64,000 nt of DNA, taken from the NCBI RefSeq assembly GCF_023101205.1, contig NZ_CP078078.1:2241411-2305410 (forward strand), read 5' to 3'. The translations under genes and the position numbers were made by a program. Of the stretch, positions 35,942-44,110 are shown piece after piece; position 1 is the stretch's first letter; each line of letters begins with the position of its first letter. The DNA is from Microbacterium aurugineum. GTDB taxonomy: Bacteria > Actinomycetota > Actinomycetes > Actinomycetales > Microbacteriaceae. The notes beneath the pieces were generated by a model. The model was not told the DNA's origin. It made no database searches and was given only the letters and a program-made list of their open reading frames with translations.

Positions 35942-36286
35942 GTGAAGATTTCCCTGCTCCGCCGCTTCGTCGTCCTCGCGGACGAACTGCACTTCCCGCG
36001 CGCGGCGGAGAAGCTCGGCATCCCGCTGGCTTCTCTCTACACTTCGATCGACAAACTCGAGGCCGAGGTGGGTCACCCGATCGTCCATCGCGACGGGCCC
36101 ACGCGTTTGACGCCCGTCGGCGAACTTCTGCTGGTGGAGGCGCGGGCCGAGGTGGCCGCCGCACCGGAGCCGGTGCGCAGCGCCCCTGCCCCGGCCGGAG
36201 GCAAGGCCAAAGCCTCGAAGGGCAAGGGCCGGGCGCCCGCGGTGAAGGGGCAGCCGAAGCCGTACAAGAAGCGTCAGGGGCGCTGA
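35942..36286 (+). CDS. LysR-type DNA-binding domain with Lys-rich tail, no effector domain
   Basis: The 114-residue protein starts with GTG at 35942 after GAAAGG. Residues 1-62 are a standard LysR winged helix (LLRRFVVLADELHFPRAAEK, then LGIPLASLYTSIDKLEAEVG), ending in RLTPVGELLL. The ligand-binding half that normally makes LysR proteins about 300 residues is absent. Instead a Pro/Ala linker leads to a 29-residue tail with eight Lys and three Arg (KAKASKGKGRAPAVKGQPK). The tail resembles nucleoid-protein tails, so this may be a non-specific or architectural DNA binder. A stop codon ends the frame cleanly, with no sign of decayed downstream LysR sequence. Confidence 0.8.
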   Translation: MKISLLRRFVVLADELHFPRAAEKLGIPLASLYTSIDKLEAEVGHPIVHRDGPTRLTPVGELLLVEARAEVAAAPEPVRSAPAPAGGKAKASKGKGRAPAVKGQPKPYKKRQGR

Positions 36287-36301
36287 GCGCCCGTCAGGGG
36301 C

Positions 36302-36877
36302 TCAATCCCAGTCGAGGTACTCCTCGATGACGACCGCGGTCTCGATCGGGTGCGTCATCGGGAACAGGTGATCAGCGCCGTCGATGCTCTTGACGCTCGC
36401 GCGCTCGGGTGCCGTGGACTGCAGCTGCTCACCGTTGGCGAACCGATTGGCGAGGTCCTTGGTGCCCTGGATGATCAGCACGGGCATCACCGGCGCGAGA
36501 GGCAGGTCGTTCTCTTCGACACCGAGCAGTGCGAGACCGTTCACCCGGTCGGCGTGCGCCAAGGCGAAGGCCCGTGCGACCGTGCCGCCGAAGCCGTGCC
36601 CGCCGATCCAGGTATCACCCAACCCGACGTGGTCGATCACGGCGAGGGCGTCCTCGACCCGATCGTCGAGGGAGACCTCTTCGCGCTTGGCCTCGGCTCG
36701 ATGGCCGATGCGCAGCACGTGGAATCCCGCTTCCTCGGCGAGGTAGTGCGCCACGACACCGAGGACGTCCGCCGCCAGATCGCGCTCCTGGATCAGGACG
36801 AGCTTGACAGGACCGTCGCCTTCATCGACGAACGGGATCGCGCGACCGTCGGGTTCGAAGATCTGGGTGTCGGTCAT
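36302..36877 (-). CDS. Alpha/beta-hydrolase fold protein lacking the nucleophile Ser
   Basis: The 191-residue protein has an alpha/beta-hydrolase layout, with the nucleophile elbow at IGGHGFGGTVARAFAL. The expected G-X-Ser-X-G reads G-H-Gly95-F-G (codon GGC), so the nucleophile is missing. A candidate acid (Asp141 in IIQGTKD) and the His (His170 in GADHLF) are kept. It may be a non-catalytic relative or use another mechanism. The ATG at 36877 is preceded by GAGGAG. It is convergent with the LysR-stub gene. Confidence 0.8.
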   Translation of the reverse strand: MTDTQIFEPDGRAIPFVDEGDGPVKLVLIQERDLAADVLGVVAHYLAEEAGFHVLRIGHRAEAKREEVSLDDRVEDALAVIDHVGLGDTWIGGHGFGGTVARAFALAHADRVNGLALLGVEENDLPLAPVMPVLIIQGTKDLANRFANGEQLQSTAPERASVKSIDGADHLFPMTHPIETAVVIEEYLDWD

Positions 36878-37011
36878 CGGCGTGAATCTCCTCGTGCCGT
36901 CGGTGTCAGGAACTCAGGCGGGACGTCCACGGCGGACGCCAGCGGCCGGACCGCGGCCGGAGCCGCCGTCCTCCAGCCTAGCCGCATGTGCTCTCCGGCC
37001 GACGCTGCCGC

Positions 37012-38673
37012 TCAGACCTCCGTCACCTGCCCGGCCTCCACCCGCCAGTGCCGGTCGGTCTTCACGGTCGCGAGCATCCGACGGTCATGGGTGACGAGCA
37101 GCAGAGTGCCCTCGTAGGACTCGAGCGCCTGTTCGAGCTGCTCGATCGCGGGCAGGTCGAGGTGGTTCGTCGGCTCGTCGAGCACGAGCAGGTTGACGCC
37201 CCGCGCCTGCAGCAGCGCCAGTCCTGCGCGGGTGCGTTCCCCGGGCGAGAGCTCATCGACGGCGCGCATCACGTGATCGGCTTTGAGACCGAACTTCGCG
37301 AGGAGCGTGCGCACCTCCCCGGACGCCATCTCCGGCACGAGCTCCTCGAAGGCGCCGGCGAGCGGCTGCGTGCCGACGAGCTGCGCACGGGCCTGGTCGA
37401 TCTCGCCGATCTGCACGCTCACACCGAGGCTCGCCGTTCCCTCATCGGGGAGTTGCCGCCCGAGCAGCCCGCGCAGCAGCGTCGATTTCCCGGCGCCGTT
37501 CGGTCCGGTGATGCCGATCCGCTCCCCCGCGTTCACCTGGAGCGACACCGGGCCGAGCTGGACGGATCCCTGTCGGAAGACGGCGGAACTCAGCGTGGAT
37601 ACCACCGAGCTGGAACGCGGCGCCGAACCGATCGTGAACTCGAGCTGCCATTCCTTGCGCGGCTCCTCGACCTCTTCGAGCCGAGCGATCCTGCTCTCCA
37701 TCTGACGCACCTTCTGCGCCTGCTTCTCACTCGACTCCGCAGACGCCTTGCGTTTGATCTTGTCGTTGTCGGGCGCCTTCTTCATCGCGTTGCGCACGCC
37801 CTGGCTCGACCACTCACGCTGGGTGCGGGCACGGGCGACGAGGTCGGCCTTCTTGTCCGCGAACTCGTCGTACTTCTCGCGCTGGTGTCGACGGATCGTC
37901 GCCCGCTCCTCCAAGTACGAGTCGTAGCCGCCGCCGAACACGCGGTTGCTCCCCTGCGCGAGATCGAGCTCCAGGACGCGGGTGACGCATCGGGCGAGGA
38001 ACTCGCGATCGTGGCTGACCACGACGACACCTCCGCGGAGGCCGCGCACGAACGCCTCCAGCCGCTCGATGCCGTCGAGGTCGAGATCGTTCGTCGGCTC
38101 GTCCAGCAGCGCGATGTCGAAGCGCGACAGCAGCAGTGCGGCCAGACCGACGCGCGCCGCTTGTCCGCCCGACAGCGATGTCATCAGCGTGTGGGCCGGA
38201 TCCTCGCCCAGATCGAGGCCGAGGTCGGCGAGCACTGCCGGAAGCCGCTCTTCGAGGTCTGCCGCCCCGCTGGCCAGCCAACGATCCAGCGCGGCCGAGT
38301 AGGTGTCGGCGGGGTCTGTGCCAGGCGCAGCGAGAGACGGATCCCCGAGGGCCGCTGCGGCAGCATCCATGTCTCTGGTCGCCGCCGCACACCCGGTCCG
38401 GCGTCCGATGTAGCCGACCACGCTCTCATCCGCGACGCGCTCGTGTTCCTGCGGGAGCCATCCGACGAAGGCATCCGCCGGCGAGAGCCGAATGGTCCCG
38501 GCCTGCGGCTCGTCGACACCGGCCAGCAGCTTCAGGAGGGTCGACTTCCCTGCACCGTTGGCCCCGACGAGGCCCACGACATCACCCGCGGTGACGGTCA
38601 GGTCGAGGGAGTCGAACAGGGTGCGGTGGCCGTACCCGCCGGCCAGCCCTTGGGCCACGAGTGTTGCGGTCAT
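37012..38673 (-). CDS. ABC-F family ATPase
   Basis: The 553-residue cytoplasmic protein has two ABC domains without membrane segments. Walker A motifs are GANGAGKST and GPNGAGKST, signatures LSGGQAARV and LSPGERTRAG, and Walker B regions IALLDEPTNDLDL and LLVLDEPTNHLDL. The linker between them is basic and helical, as in ABC-F proteins that act on the ribosome in translation control or antibiotic protection. The subgroup cannot be set by eye. A -10-like CAGGAT (38680-38685) ends six bases before the ATG. Confidence 0.93.
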   Translation of the reverse strand: MTATLVAQGLAGGYGHRTLFDSLDLTVTAGDVVGLVGANGAGKSTLLKLLAGVDEPQAGTIRLSPADAFVGWLPQEHERVADESVVGYIGRRTGCAAATRDMDAAAAALGDPSLAAPGTDPADTYSAALDRWLASGAADLEERLPAVLADLGLDLGEDPAHTLMTSLSGGQAARVGLAALLLSRFDIALLDEPTNDLDLDGIERLEAFVRGLRGGVVVVSHDREFLARCVTRVLELDLAQGSNRVFGGGYDSYLEERATIRRHQREKYDEFADKKADLVARARTQREWSSQGVRNAMKKAPDNDKIKRKASAESSEKQAQKVRQMESRIARLEEVEEPRKEWQLEFTIGSAPRSSSVVSTLSSAVFRQGSVQLGPVSLQVNAGERIGITGPNGAGKSTLLRGLLGRQLPDEGTASLGVSVQIGEIDQARAQLVGTQPLAGAFEELVPEMASGEVRTLLAKFGLKADHVMRAVDELSPGERTRAGLALLQARGVNLLVLDEPTNHLDLPAIEQLEQALESYEGTLLLVTHDRRMLATVKTDRHWRVEAGQVTEV

Positions 38674-38685
38674 CCGTCAATCCTG

Positions 38686-39258
38686 TCACCCGTGCGAATG
38701 GTGCACGGACGCGGTTCCTCCGACAGCGGTGACGACATTCGATCTCTCGAGTCGTCGCGTCAGCACGAGTGCGATCGTGAGAGGCACGGCAGCCACGACC
38801 CCGAAGGAGATGTCGATGAGCTGCCAACCGATCGGCAGACCACGGATGGCTCCGGCGATCACCGCCAGCGGGACGATACCCGCGCACATGATGAGGCCCC
38901 AGATGGTCACCCACACGTTGCGCACTGGATCGATGAGCGGACCGATGAAGGCCACCGCGATGGCCAAGTGCGCGAACGCCAGCCAATCCGTGCCATAGGC
39001 CAGGAACGGATAGTCGTTCCCGGTGACGTCGAGCCCTTCCGCTACCCGCTGCACCCAGAAGGCGACGTCGGGGAAGGTCGCGCTGAGGCCCGTGTTGTTC
39101 AGGATGTCGCGCCCGAGCGACAACTCTTCACGGAGCGGGAAGGCGGTGACCCCGCTCACCACGAGCCCGACGATGACGATGACCAGGCAGACACGGATGA
39201 CCAGCGCGCGGCGTCTCCCGAGCGCGGCGGGATACGAATCCGGTGTCTCGACTTCCAT
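38686..39258 (-). CDS. Four-helix membrane protein of unknown function
   Basis: From the ATG at 39258, five bases after GGGAGG, the product is 190 residues. Four hydrophobic segments are visible (ALVIRVCLVIVIVGLVVSGV, then WLAFAHLAIAVAFIGPLI, WVTIWGLIMCAGIVPLAVIA and IDISFGVVAAVPLTIALVL). A soluble loop of about 50 residues with FPDVAFWVQRVAEGLDVTGN follows the first. The C terminus is His-rich (SVHHSHG). No family is recognised. A GTG one codon upstream is also in frame. Confidence 0.72.
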   Translation of the reverse strand: MEVETPDSYPAALGRRRALVIRVCLVIVIVGLVVSGVTAFPLREELSLGRDILNNTGLSATFPDVAFWVQRVAEGLDVTGNDYPFLAYGTDWLAFAHLAIAVAFIGPLIDPVRNVWVTIWGLIMCAGIVPLAVIAGAIRGLPIGWQLIDISFGVVAAVPLTIALVLTRRLERSNVVTAVGGTASVHHSHG

Positions 39259-39343
39259 CACTACCTCCCGGTTTCGCCGAGCTCCGGTGTCGGCCGGGTC
39301 TCATCGATCACCATGGGTCCTCCGACCGGTGGGAGTCAGTTGT

Positions 39344-39373
39344 GGTGGCGGAACCCCACCGAGTTCCACCACC
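39344..39373 (-). terminator. Hairpin downstream of higA
   Basis: GGTGGCGGAAC (39344-39354) pairs with GTTCCACCACC (39363-39373) with one mismatch and an 8-nt loop, starting 10 nt after the higA stop on the reverse strand. Confidence 0.6.
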
Positions 39374-39383
39374 AAAGGCTGCG

Positions 39384-39686
39384 CTACGCAGCCTGAAGTG
39401 GTTTGATCGCCGCGATCTGCTCGGCGGCACGATCCTCAGCCAGATCCAGTTCGTAGCGCGTCTGAAGATTGAGCCAGAACTGTGCCGAGACACCGAAGTA
39501 TCGCGCAAGCCGCAGGGCGGTATCAGCCGAGATCCCCCGCTTGCCGTGCACGATCTCATTGATCCGACGCGGCGGCACACCGATGGCGACAGCGAGCTTG
39601 TTCTGCGTGATCTCGAAACCCTTGATGAAGTCCTCCATGAGGACCTCACCCGGGTGAATCGGGGGAATCTTGTCAGTGGTAGTCAA
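39384..39686 (-). CDS. higA: HigA-type antitoxin
   Basis: A TTG start at 39686, with AGGAGG about nine bases upstream, gives 100 residues. The antitoxin motif IPPIHPGEVLMEDFIKGFEI is at the N terminus, followed by an XRE helix-turn-helix (TQNKLAVAIGVPPRRINEIV) and FGVSAQFWLNLQTRYELDLA. It should neutralise HigB and repress the operon. The gene overlaps the higB end by 14 bases, toxin first, as usual for higBA. Confidence 0.93.
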   Translation of the reverse strand: MTTTDKIPPIHPGEVLMEDFIKGFEITQNKLAVAIGVPPRRINEIVHGKRGISADTALRLARYFGVSAQFWLNLQTRYELDLAEDRAAEQIAAIKPLQAA

Positions 39687-39954
39687 CGATCTCCACCTCC
39701 TCTGGGCCAGCGTCGGTCCACACGAAGCAGATCCGCCACTGGTCATTGGCTCTGATGCTGTATTGGCCGGCTCGATCACCCTTCATAGCTTCCAGCCGGT
39801 TTCCTGGCGGGAGACGAAGATCGTCAATCGATTCTGCAGACCCCACTTGCCGAAGCTTGCGCAACGCCACCGAGAGGATCCGAGGATCGACCGACGGTAC
39901 GCGCTCACGACGCCACAGACGTTCGGTCGCCTTGCTCCCGAACGATCTGATCAC
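39673..39954 (-). CDS. higB: HigB-type (RelE superfamily) toxin
   Basis: From GTG at 39954 the protein is 93 residues and starts with IRSFGSKATERLWRRERVPS, the conserved HigB N terminus. Catalytic-type positions lie in RLEAMKGDRAGQYSIRANDQ and WRICFVW. HigB toxins cleave mRNA on the ribosome. TATATT (39962-39967) ends seven bases before this GTG, which supports a leaderless start here in preference to the TTG two codons upstream. The surrounding DNA is less GC-rich than its neighbours, consistent with acquisition. Confidence 0.92.
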   Translation of the reverse strand: MIRSFGSKATERLWRRERVPSVDPRILSVALRKLRQVGSAESIDDLRLPPGNRLEAMKGDRAGQYSIRANDQWRICFVWTDAGPEEVEIVDYH

Positions 39955-39961
39955 ACCCAAG

Positions 39962-39980
39962 AATATAACGGACCCCGTTA
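39962..39980 (-). promoter_or_regulatory. higBA promoter and operator
   Basis: The -10 element TATATT (reverse strand, 39962-39967) overlaps by two bases a palindrome TAACGG-ACC-CCGTTA (39966-39980). A HigA-HigB complex bound there would block RNA polymerase. Assignment is by position and symmetry. Confidence 0.55.
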
Positions 39981-39995
39981 ATGATGCTAGACGTT

Positions 39996-40306
39996 ATACC
40001 GGGACCCCACGACGTGCCATAACCAAGCAGCCTCATAGGATCGCCAGATTCGCGGCACACCGGCGAGCACGAAATGAAGTCGGCACAAAGCTGTGCCGCA
40101 CCCCATCCGGACATGTCCTGAAAGCGCTCAGGCCTCTCCGCGATGATTCATGTGATCTGTCACATGGAAGCGAAACGGTGGCATACCACCGCGATCAGGC
40201 CAACAGAACCTGTCACTGTCACGCCGGTGTCGAAATGAGCCGCGCCCGTTCGTGGTCCTGATAGCCGGATGCAACGATTCCGGCCCGATCAGGAAGGGCC
40301 TCCTCC
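39996..40306. other. Gene-poor stretch between higBA and the ECF42-type locus
   Basis: I find no convincing ORF, tRNA or transposase remnant here. It contains a small hairpin (CGGCACA/TGTGCCG, 40081-40098), a palindrome CATGTGA-TCTG-TCACATG (40149-40166) and, at its right end, the AGGAAGG ribosome binding site of the 61-residue ORF. GC content is visibly lower than in flanking core genes, so this may be an old insertion site. Confidence 0.6.
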
Positions 40307-40492
40307 ATGTTTATGGATCCGATGTTGACGATCATCTATCACCAGGCCGAGACCCGGCGGGCCATGGTTGAGGCGGAGCGACGTCGCGTTGCCGCTGAAC
40401 GCAGGGCGGCCGCCGAGGCCGAGGGCCCGCGGCGAAAGTCTTCCGACCGCACACCGATCCGGCGGCTTTTCCGGAAGACTGTCGCAAGCTGA
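40307..40492 (+). CDS. Small basic protein upstream of the ECF42-type sigma factor (61 residues)
   Basis: The protein begins MFMDPMLTIIYHQAETRRAM and continues as an Arg/Ala/Glu-rich helix, ending RRLFRKTVAS. It has an AGGAAGG ribosome binding site and ends 40 nt before the sigma factor gene, so cotranscription is possible. No family is recognised. Its regular heptad-like charge pattern suggests a helical, perhaps membrane-surface or nucleic-acid-binding peptide. Confidence 0.5.
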   Translation: MFMDPMLTIIYHQAETRRAMVEAERRRVAAERRAAAEAEGPRRKSSDRTPIRRLFRKTVAS

Positions 40493-40532
40493 ACGGCCCG
40501 CTCGGAGTATATGTAGCGAGGAGATGATGGCC

Positions 40533-41798
40533 ATGCCGGAACCCCGGGACGACACTCAGGATGTCGCGACGGTGATCACGCGCACGCATCGGGAGGAGTG
40601 GGCGCGGATCGTCGCGGGACTCACGCGGCGGTTCGGAGACCTCGACCTGGCCGAGGAGATGACCGCGGAGGCGTTCGCGACCGCTGTCGAGCATTGGCCA
40701 GCACATGGCATACCGCGGAACCCTGCCGGGTGGGTGACCACGACAGCGAATCGCAGGGCGATCGACCGGCTGCGACGTGAGGCGCGTCGAGACGAGAAGC
40801 ACTGGGAGGCGCTGCGGCTGCACGATCCGGAACCCGCCGCCCCGACCGGCGCCATCGAGGATGATCGGCTTCGGCTGCTGTTCATCTGCTGCCATCCGGC
40901 GCTCTCGCTCGACGCGCGCGTCGCGCTGACCTTGAGGATCGTCGGCGGGCTCACCGTCGCCGAGATCGCCCACGCGTTCCTCGTGCAGGACACGACCATG
41001 GGTCAGCGGATCAGCCGGGCCAAAGCGAAGCTCAAGGCGGCCGGCGTCCCCTTCGCGATCCCCACGGCGGAGGACCTCCCCGAGCGCATCGATGCCGTCC
41101 TCGTTGTGCTGTATCTCGTCTTCAACGAGGGATACCTCGCTTCCGGCCCCGACACGCCCGCGATCCGGCGCGAGCTGACCGCCGAGGGGATCCGACTCAC
41201 CCGGCTCGCACAGGGACTCCGTCCTGACGATGCCGAGGTGGTCGGTCTGCTCGCGTTGATGCTGCTCACCGACGCCCGCTCTCAGGCCCGCGTCTCGGTC
41301 GACGGTGAGCTGGTGCGGCTCGATGAGCAGGATCGGGGGTCCTGGGATCGAGAGTTGATCGCTGAGGGTCTGCAATTGCTCGGATCACGGGAGGCTGATG
41401 AGCCCTCCGGCAGATACCGGCTACTCGCGGAGATCAATGCCGCCCACGTGACCGCCCCGCACCCGCGTGACACCGACTGGGCGCGCATCGCGAGCCTCTA
41501 CTCCCGGCTCGAGGAGATCGACCCGAGTCCACTCGTCACCCTCAACAAGGCCATCGCGATCTCCGAACACGACTCACCCGACCTCGCTCTCGCGATCATC
41601 GACCGACTCGCCGACGCGCTCGACAGCCACCACGCCTTCCACGTCACCCGTGCGGAACTGCTGCGCGCGACCGGCCGCTCCGCCGACGCCCGAGCGGCCT
41701 ATGACCGCGCAATCGGTCTGGCCGCGAACACCGCCGAGACCACTCACCTCATCCGCCGACGGAATCAGCTCGCACCATCGAATGGAGAACTCTCATGA
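40533..41798 (+). CDS. ECF sigma factor of the ECF42 type with C-terminal helical extension
   Basis: From the ATG at 40533, nine bases after GAGGAG, the protein has 421 residues, far more than a usual ECF sigma (about 200). Region 2 is at about residues 10-80 (DLDLAEEMTAEAFATAVEHW, NPAGWVTTTANRRAIDRLRR). Region 4 is near 115-165 (RIVGGLTVAEIAHAFLVQDT). The remaining 240 residues form a TPR-like helical domain starting at VLYLVFNEGYLASGPD. ECF42 sigmas lack an anti-sigma and are paired with YCII proteins, as here. ATG codons at 40524 and 40527 are alternative starts. Confidence 0.92.
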   Translation: MPEPRDDTQDVATVITRTHREEWARIVAGLTRRFGDLDLAEEMTAEAFATAVEHWPAHGIPRNPAGWVTTTANRRAIDRLRREARRDEKHWEALRLHDPEPAAPTGAIEDDRLRLLFICCHPALSLDARVALTLRIVGGLTVAEIAHAFLVQDTTMGQRISRAKAKLKAAGVPFAIPTAEDLPERIDAVLVVLYLVFNEGYLASGPDTPAIRRELTAEGIRLTRLAQGLRPDDAEVVGLLALMLLTDARSQARVSVDGELVRLDEQDRGSWDRELIAEGLQLLGSREADEPSGRYRLLAEINAAHVTAPHPRDTDWARIASLYSRLEEIDPSPLVTLNKAIAISEHDSPDLALAIIDRLADALDSHHAFHVTRAELLRATGRSADARAAYDRAIGLAANTAETTHLIRRRNQLAPSNGELS

Positions 41799-42151
41799 GC
41801 AGCAAGTACCTCGTCATCCACATGTCCGACCCCACCGGCACCGATCTGACCCAATCCGAGGACCAGGCGATGCTCGAACGCTGGGCTGCCGAGGGCGAAG
41901 CGGCGGGACGTCTGGGCGAGGGGGCACCTGTCGCGGGTCCCGAGCAGGCGAAGTCCGTCGTCGTCCGTGACGGCCGCGCCCTGATCACCGACGGCCCGTT
42001 CCCCGAGTTCAAGGAGTGGTTCGCCGGCTACGACCTCATCACCGCCGATTCGATCGACGAAGCCGCCGAGTACATGACTAGGCATCCGGTCGCGACCCTC
42101 GGCCGCATCTACATCCTGCCGCAGGTGAGGCTGCCGTGGGATCAGGAGTGA
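41795..42151 (+). CDS. YCII-related (DGPF) partner protein of the ECF42 sigma factor
   Basis: The 118-residue protein begins MSSKYLVIHMSDPTGTDLTQ and has the YCII core with DGRALITDGPFPEFKEWFAG and the closing HPVATLGRIYILPQV. It overlaps the sigma gene by four bases (ATGA). Such DGPF proteins are genetically linked to ECF41/42-type sigma factors and may respond to an unknown signal. The biochemical activity is not known. Confidence 0.92.
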   Translation: MSSKYLVIHMSDPTGTDLTQSEDQAMLERWAAEGEAAGRLGEGAPVAGPEQAKSVVVRDGRALITDGPFPEFKEWFAGYDLITADSIDEAAEYMTRHPVATLGRIYILPQVRLPWDQE

Positions 42152-42169
42152 TCGTCACCAAGAATGACG

Positions 42170-43243
42170 CTAGTTGTTGAAGCGGAACTCCACGACGTCG
42201 CCGTCCTGCATGACGTAGTCCTTGCCTTCGAGGCGCGCCTTGCCCTTGGCGCGGGCTTCCACGACGGAGCCCGTCTCGACCAGGTCGTCGAACGAGACGA
42301 TCTCCGCCTTGATGAAGCCCTTCTCGAAGTCGGTGTGGATGACACCGGCCGCCTGCGGCGCCTTCGAACCCTTGGGGATCGTCCACGCACGAGCCTCCTT
42401 CGGACCGGCCGTGAGGTAGGTCTGCAGGCCGAGGGTGTCGAAGCCGATGCGGGCGAGCTGGTCCAGGCCCGACTCGTCCTGGCCGGTCGACGCGAGCAGT
42501 TCTGCCGCATCCTCCGGATCGAGGTCGATGAGCTCGGACTCGATCTTCGCGTCGAGGAAGATCGCCTTCGCGGGAGCGACGAGACCGGCGAGCTCCGCCT
42601 TGCGCGCATCGTCGGTCAGCACGGCCTCGTCGACGTTGAACACGAAGATGACGGGCTTCGAGGTGAGCAGACCGAGTTCCCGGATCGGCGTCAGATCGAT
42701 GCCGGCGACCGACAGCAGCACGCCACGCTCCAGAGCGTCCTTCGCCGCCTTCGCGGTCTCGAGCACGACGGGCTCGATCTTCTTGCCGCGGACTTCCTTC
42801 TCATACCGGGTGATCGCCTTGTCGACGGTCTCCAGGTCGGCGAGCATGAGCTCGGCGTTGATCGTCTCCATGTCGGACGCGGGATTCACCGTGCCGTCGA
42901 CGTGGACGACGTCGTCGTCGGCGAACCCACGGACGACCTGCGCGATGGCATCGGCCTCGCGGATGTTCGCCAGGAACTTGTTGCCGAGTCCCTCTCCCTC
43001 GCTCGCGCCGCGCACGATGCCGGCGATGTCGACGAACGACACCGCAGCCGGGAGGATCCGCTCGCTGCCGAAGATCTCGGCGAGCTTCTCCAGACGCGGG
43101 TCGGGCAGGTTCACCACGCCGACGTTGGGCTCGATCGTCGCGAACGGATAGTTCGCCGCGAGCACGTCGTTCTTGGTGAGTGCGTTGAAGAGAGTGGACT
43201 TGCCGACGTTGGGCAGGCCGACGATGCCGATAGTGAGAGCCAC
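42170..43243 (-). CDS. ychF: Redox-regulated ribosome-binding ATPase YchF
   Basis: The 357-residue Obg-family ATPase shows GIVGLPNVGKSTLFNALTKN, YPFATIEPNVGVVNLPDPRL and FVDIAGIVRGASEGEGLGNK at its N terminus, the NVDE-type base-specificity region (FVFNVDEAVL) and a C-terminal TGS domain ending MQDGDVVEFRFNN. It hydrolyses ATP in preference to GTP and binds ribosomes. GTG at 43243 is the start; TAGACT (43252-43257) lies eight bases upstream, so the leader is nearly absent. Confidence 0.98.
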   Translation of the reverse strand: MALTIGIVGLPNVGKSTLFNALTKNDVLAANYPFATIEPNVGVVNLPDPRLEKLAEIFGSERILPAAVSFVDIAGIVRGASEGEGLGNKFLANIREADAIAQVVRGFADDDVVHVDGTVNPASDMETINAELMLADLETVDKAITRYEKEVRGKKIEPVVLETAKAAKDALERGVLLSVAGIDLTPIRELGLLTSKPVIFVFNVDEAVLTDDARKAELAGLVAPAKAIFLDAKIESELIDLDPEDAAELLASTGQDESGLDQLARIGFDTLGLQTYLTAGPKEARAWTIPKGSKAPQAAGVIHTDFEKGFIKAEIVSFDDLVETGSVVEARAKGKARLEGKDYVMQDGDVVEFRFNN

Positions 43244-43310
43244 GGGGCATAAGTCTACCTCGCCCCGCCTGACGGGATCGCCGGAACCAGGCGCTTCCGT
43301 CGCGAGCGGC

Positions 43311-44051
43311 TCAGTCCCGGATCGCTCGGAACGCCCTGGTCACATAGGGCAGATCGATCGTGCTCTCGCCGTCGAGTCCGAGTTCGTCGAAGAGGTCGTC
43401 CATCTCTCGCCGGATCCGCGCCTTCTCTTCGGCGGGGGCGGTGATGACGAAGCTGCGCGAGGACGCCATCCGGTGCAGGTGGTCGCGCGAGATCGGACGC
43501 ACCCACTCCCACGACTCCTCCTCCAACGGCCCGAACGGCGCGGCGACCTCGGGCCCGCCGTCGGCCAGCATGACCTCGGCATTGCTGCCGTGCATGATCT
43601 CGGTGAGGCGCCGCACCCAAGAGACGCGCTCGTCGCGGATGTTCCAGATCAAGCCGAGCACTCCCCCACTGCGCACCGTGCGACCGATCTCGGCCGAGCC
43701 GGTGACCGGATCCACCCAGTGCCAGGCCTGCCCGAGCACCACGGCGTCCAGGCTGGAATCAGGGAGCGGAAGGGATTCCGCTGTGCCCGCGAACGTCGGC
43801 ACGCCGGGCACAGCGAGCCGAAGCGCGGCGAGCATCTTCGGATCCGGATCGATCGCGACGATCTCCGCGTCCGGCGCCCCGGCCAGGACCCTGGTGAGTT
43901 TCCCCGTGCCCGCGCCGACGTCGGCGATCCGCCGCGAGCCGACCGGCATCTTCTCCAGCATCCACGCGACCGCATCGAAAGGGTACTCAGGCCGTCCGAC
44001 CTCGTAGTCCCCGGCCTGTGCTCCGAACGACGTCGCCATCTCCTCAGCCAT
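43311..44051 (-). CDS. Class I SAM-dependent methyltransferase
   Basis: The 246-residue protein has the SAM motif IADVGAGTGKLTRVLAG, the acidic loop VAIDPDPKML and LDAVVLGQAWHWVDP, typical of small-molecule methyltransferases of the UbiE-like group. Substrate is unknown. TAGGCT (44058-44063) ends six bases before the ATG, predicting a leaderless mRNA. It is divergent from the exonuclease gene. Confidence 0.88.
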   Translation of the reverse strand: MAEEMATSFGAQAGDYEVGRPEYPFDAVAWMLEKMPVGSRRIADVGAGTGKLTRVLAGAPDAEIVAIDPDPKMLAALRLAVPGVPTFAGTAESLPLPDSSLDAVVLGQAWHWVDPVTGSAEIGRTVRSGGVLGLIWNIRDERVSWVRRLTEIMHGSNAEVMLADGGPEVAAPFGPLEEESWEWVRPISRDHLHRMASSRSFVITAPAEEKARIRREMDDLFDELGLDGESTIDLPYVTRAFRAIRD

Positions 44052-44110
44052 GCCGCCAGCCTACGGCGAGTCTGCGTGCTGCTCGGCGCGCTCGGAGGGA
44101 GAGTGGTTGT

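Noticed and set aside
36988..39396. Frame of 802 codons opposite the ABC-F and membrane protein genes
   Set aside because: Antisense shadow; no start site or motif supports it.
40149..40166. CRP/GlxR-type binding site at CATGTGA-TCTG-TCACATG
   Set aside because: The half sites fit TGTGA/TCACA, but the spacer is four bases instead of the six needed for that family. It is kept only as a palindrome.
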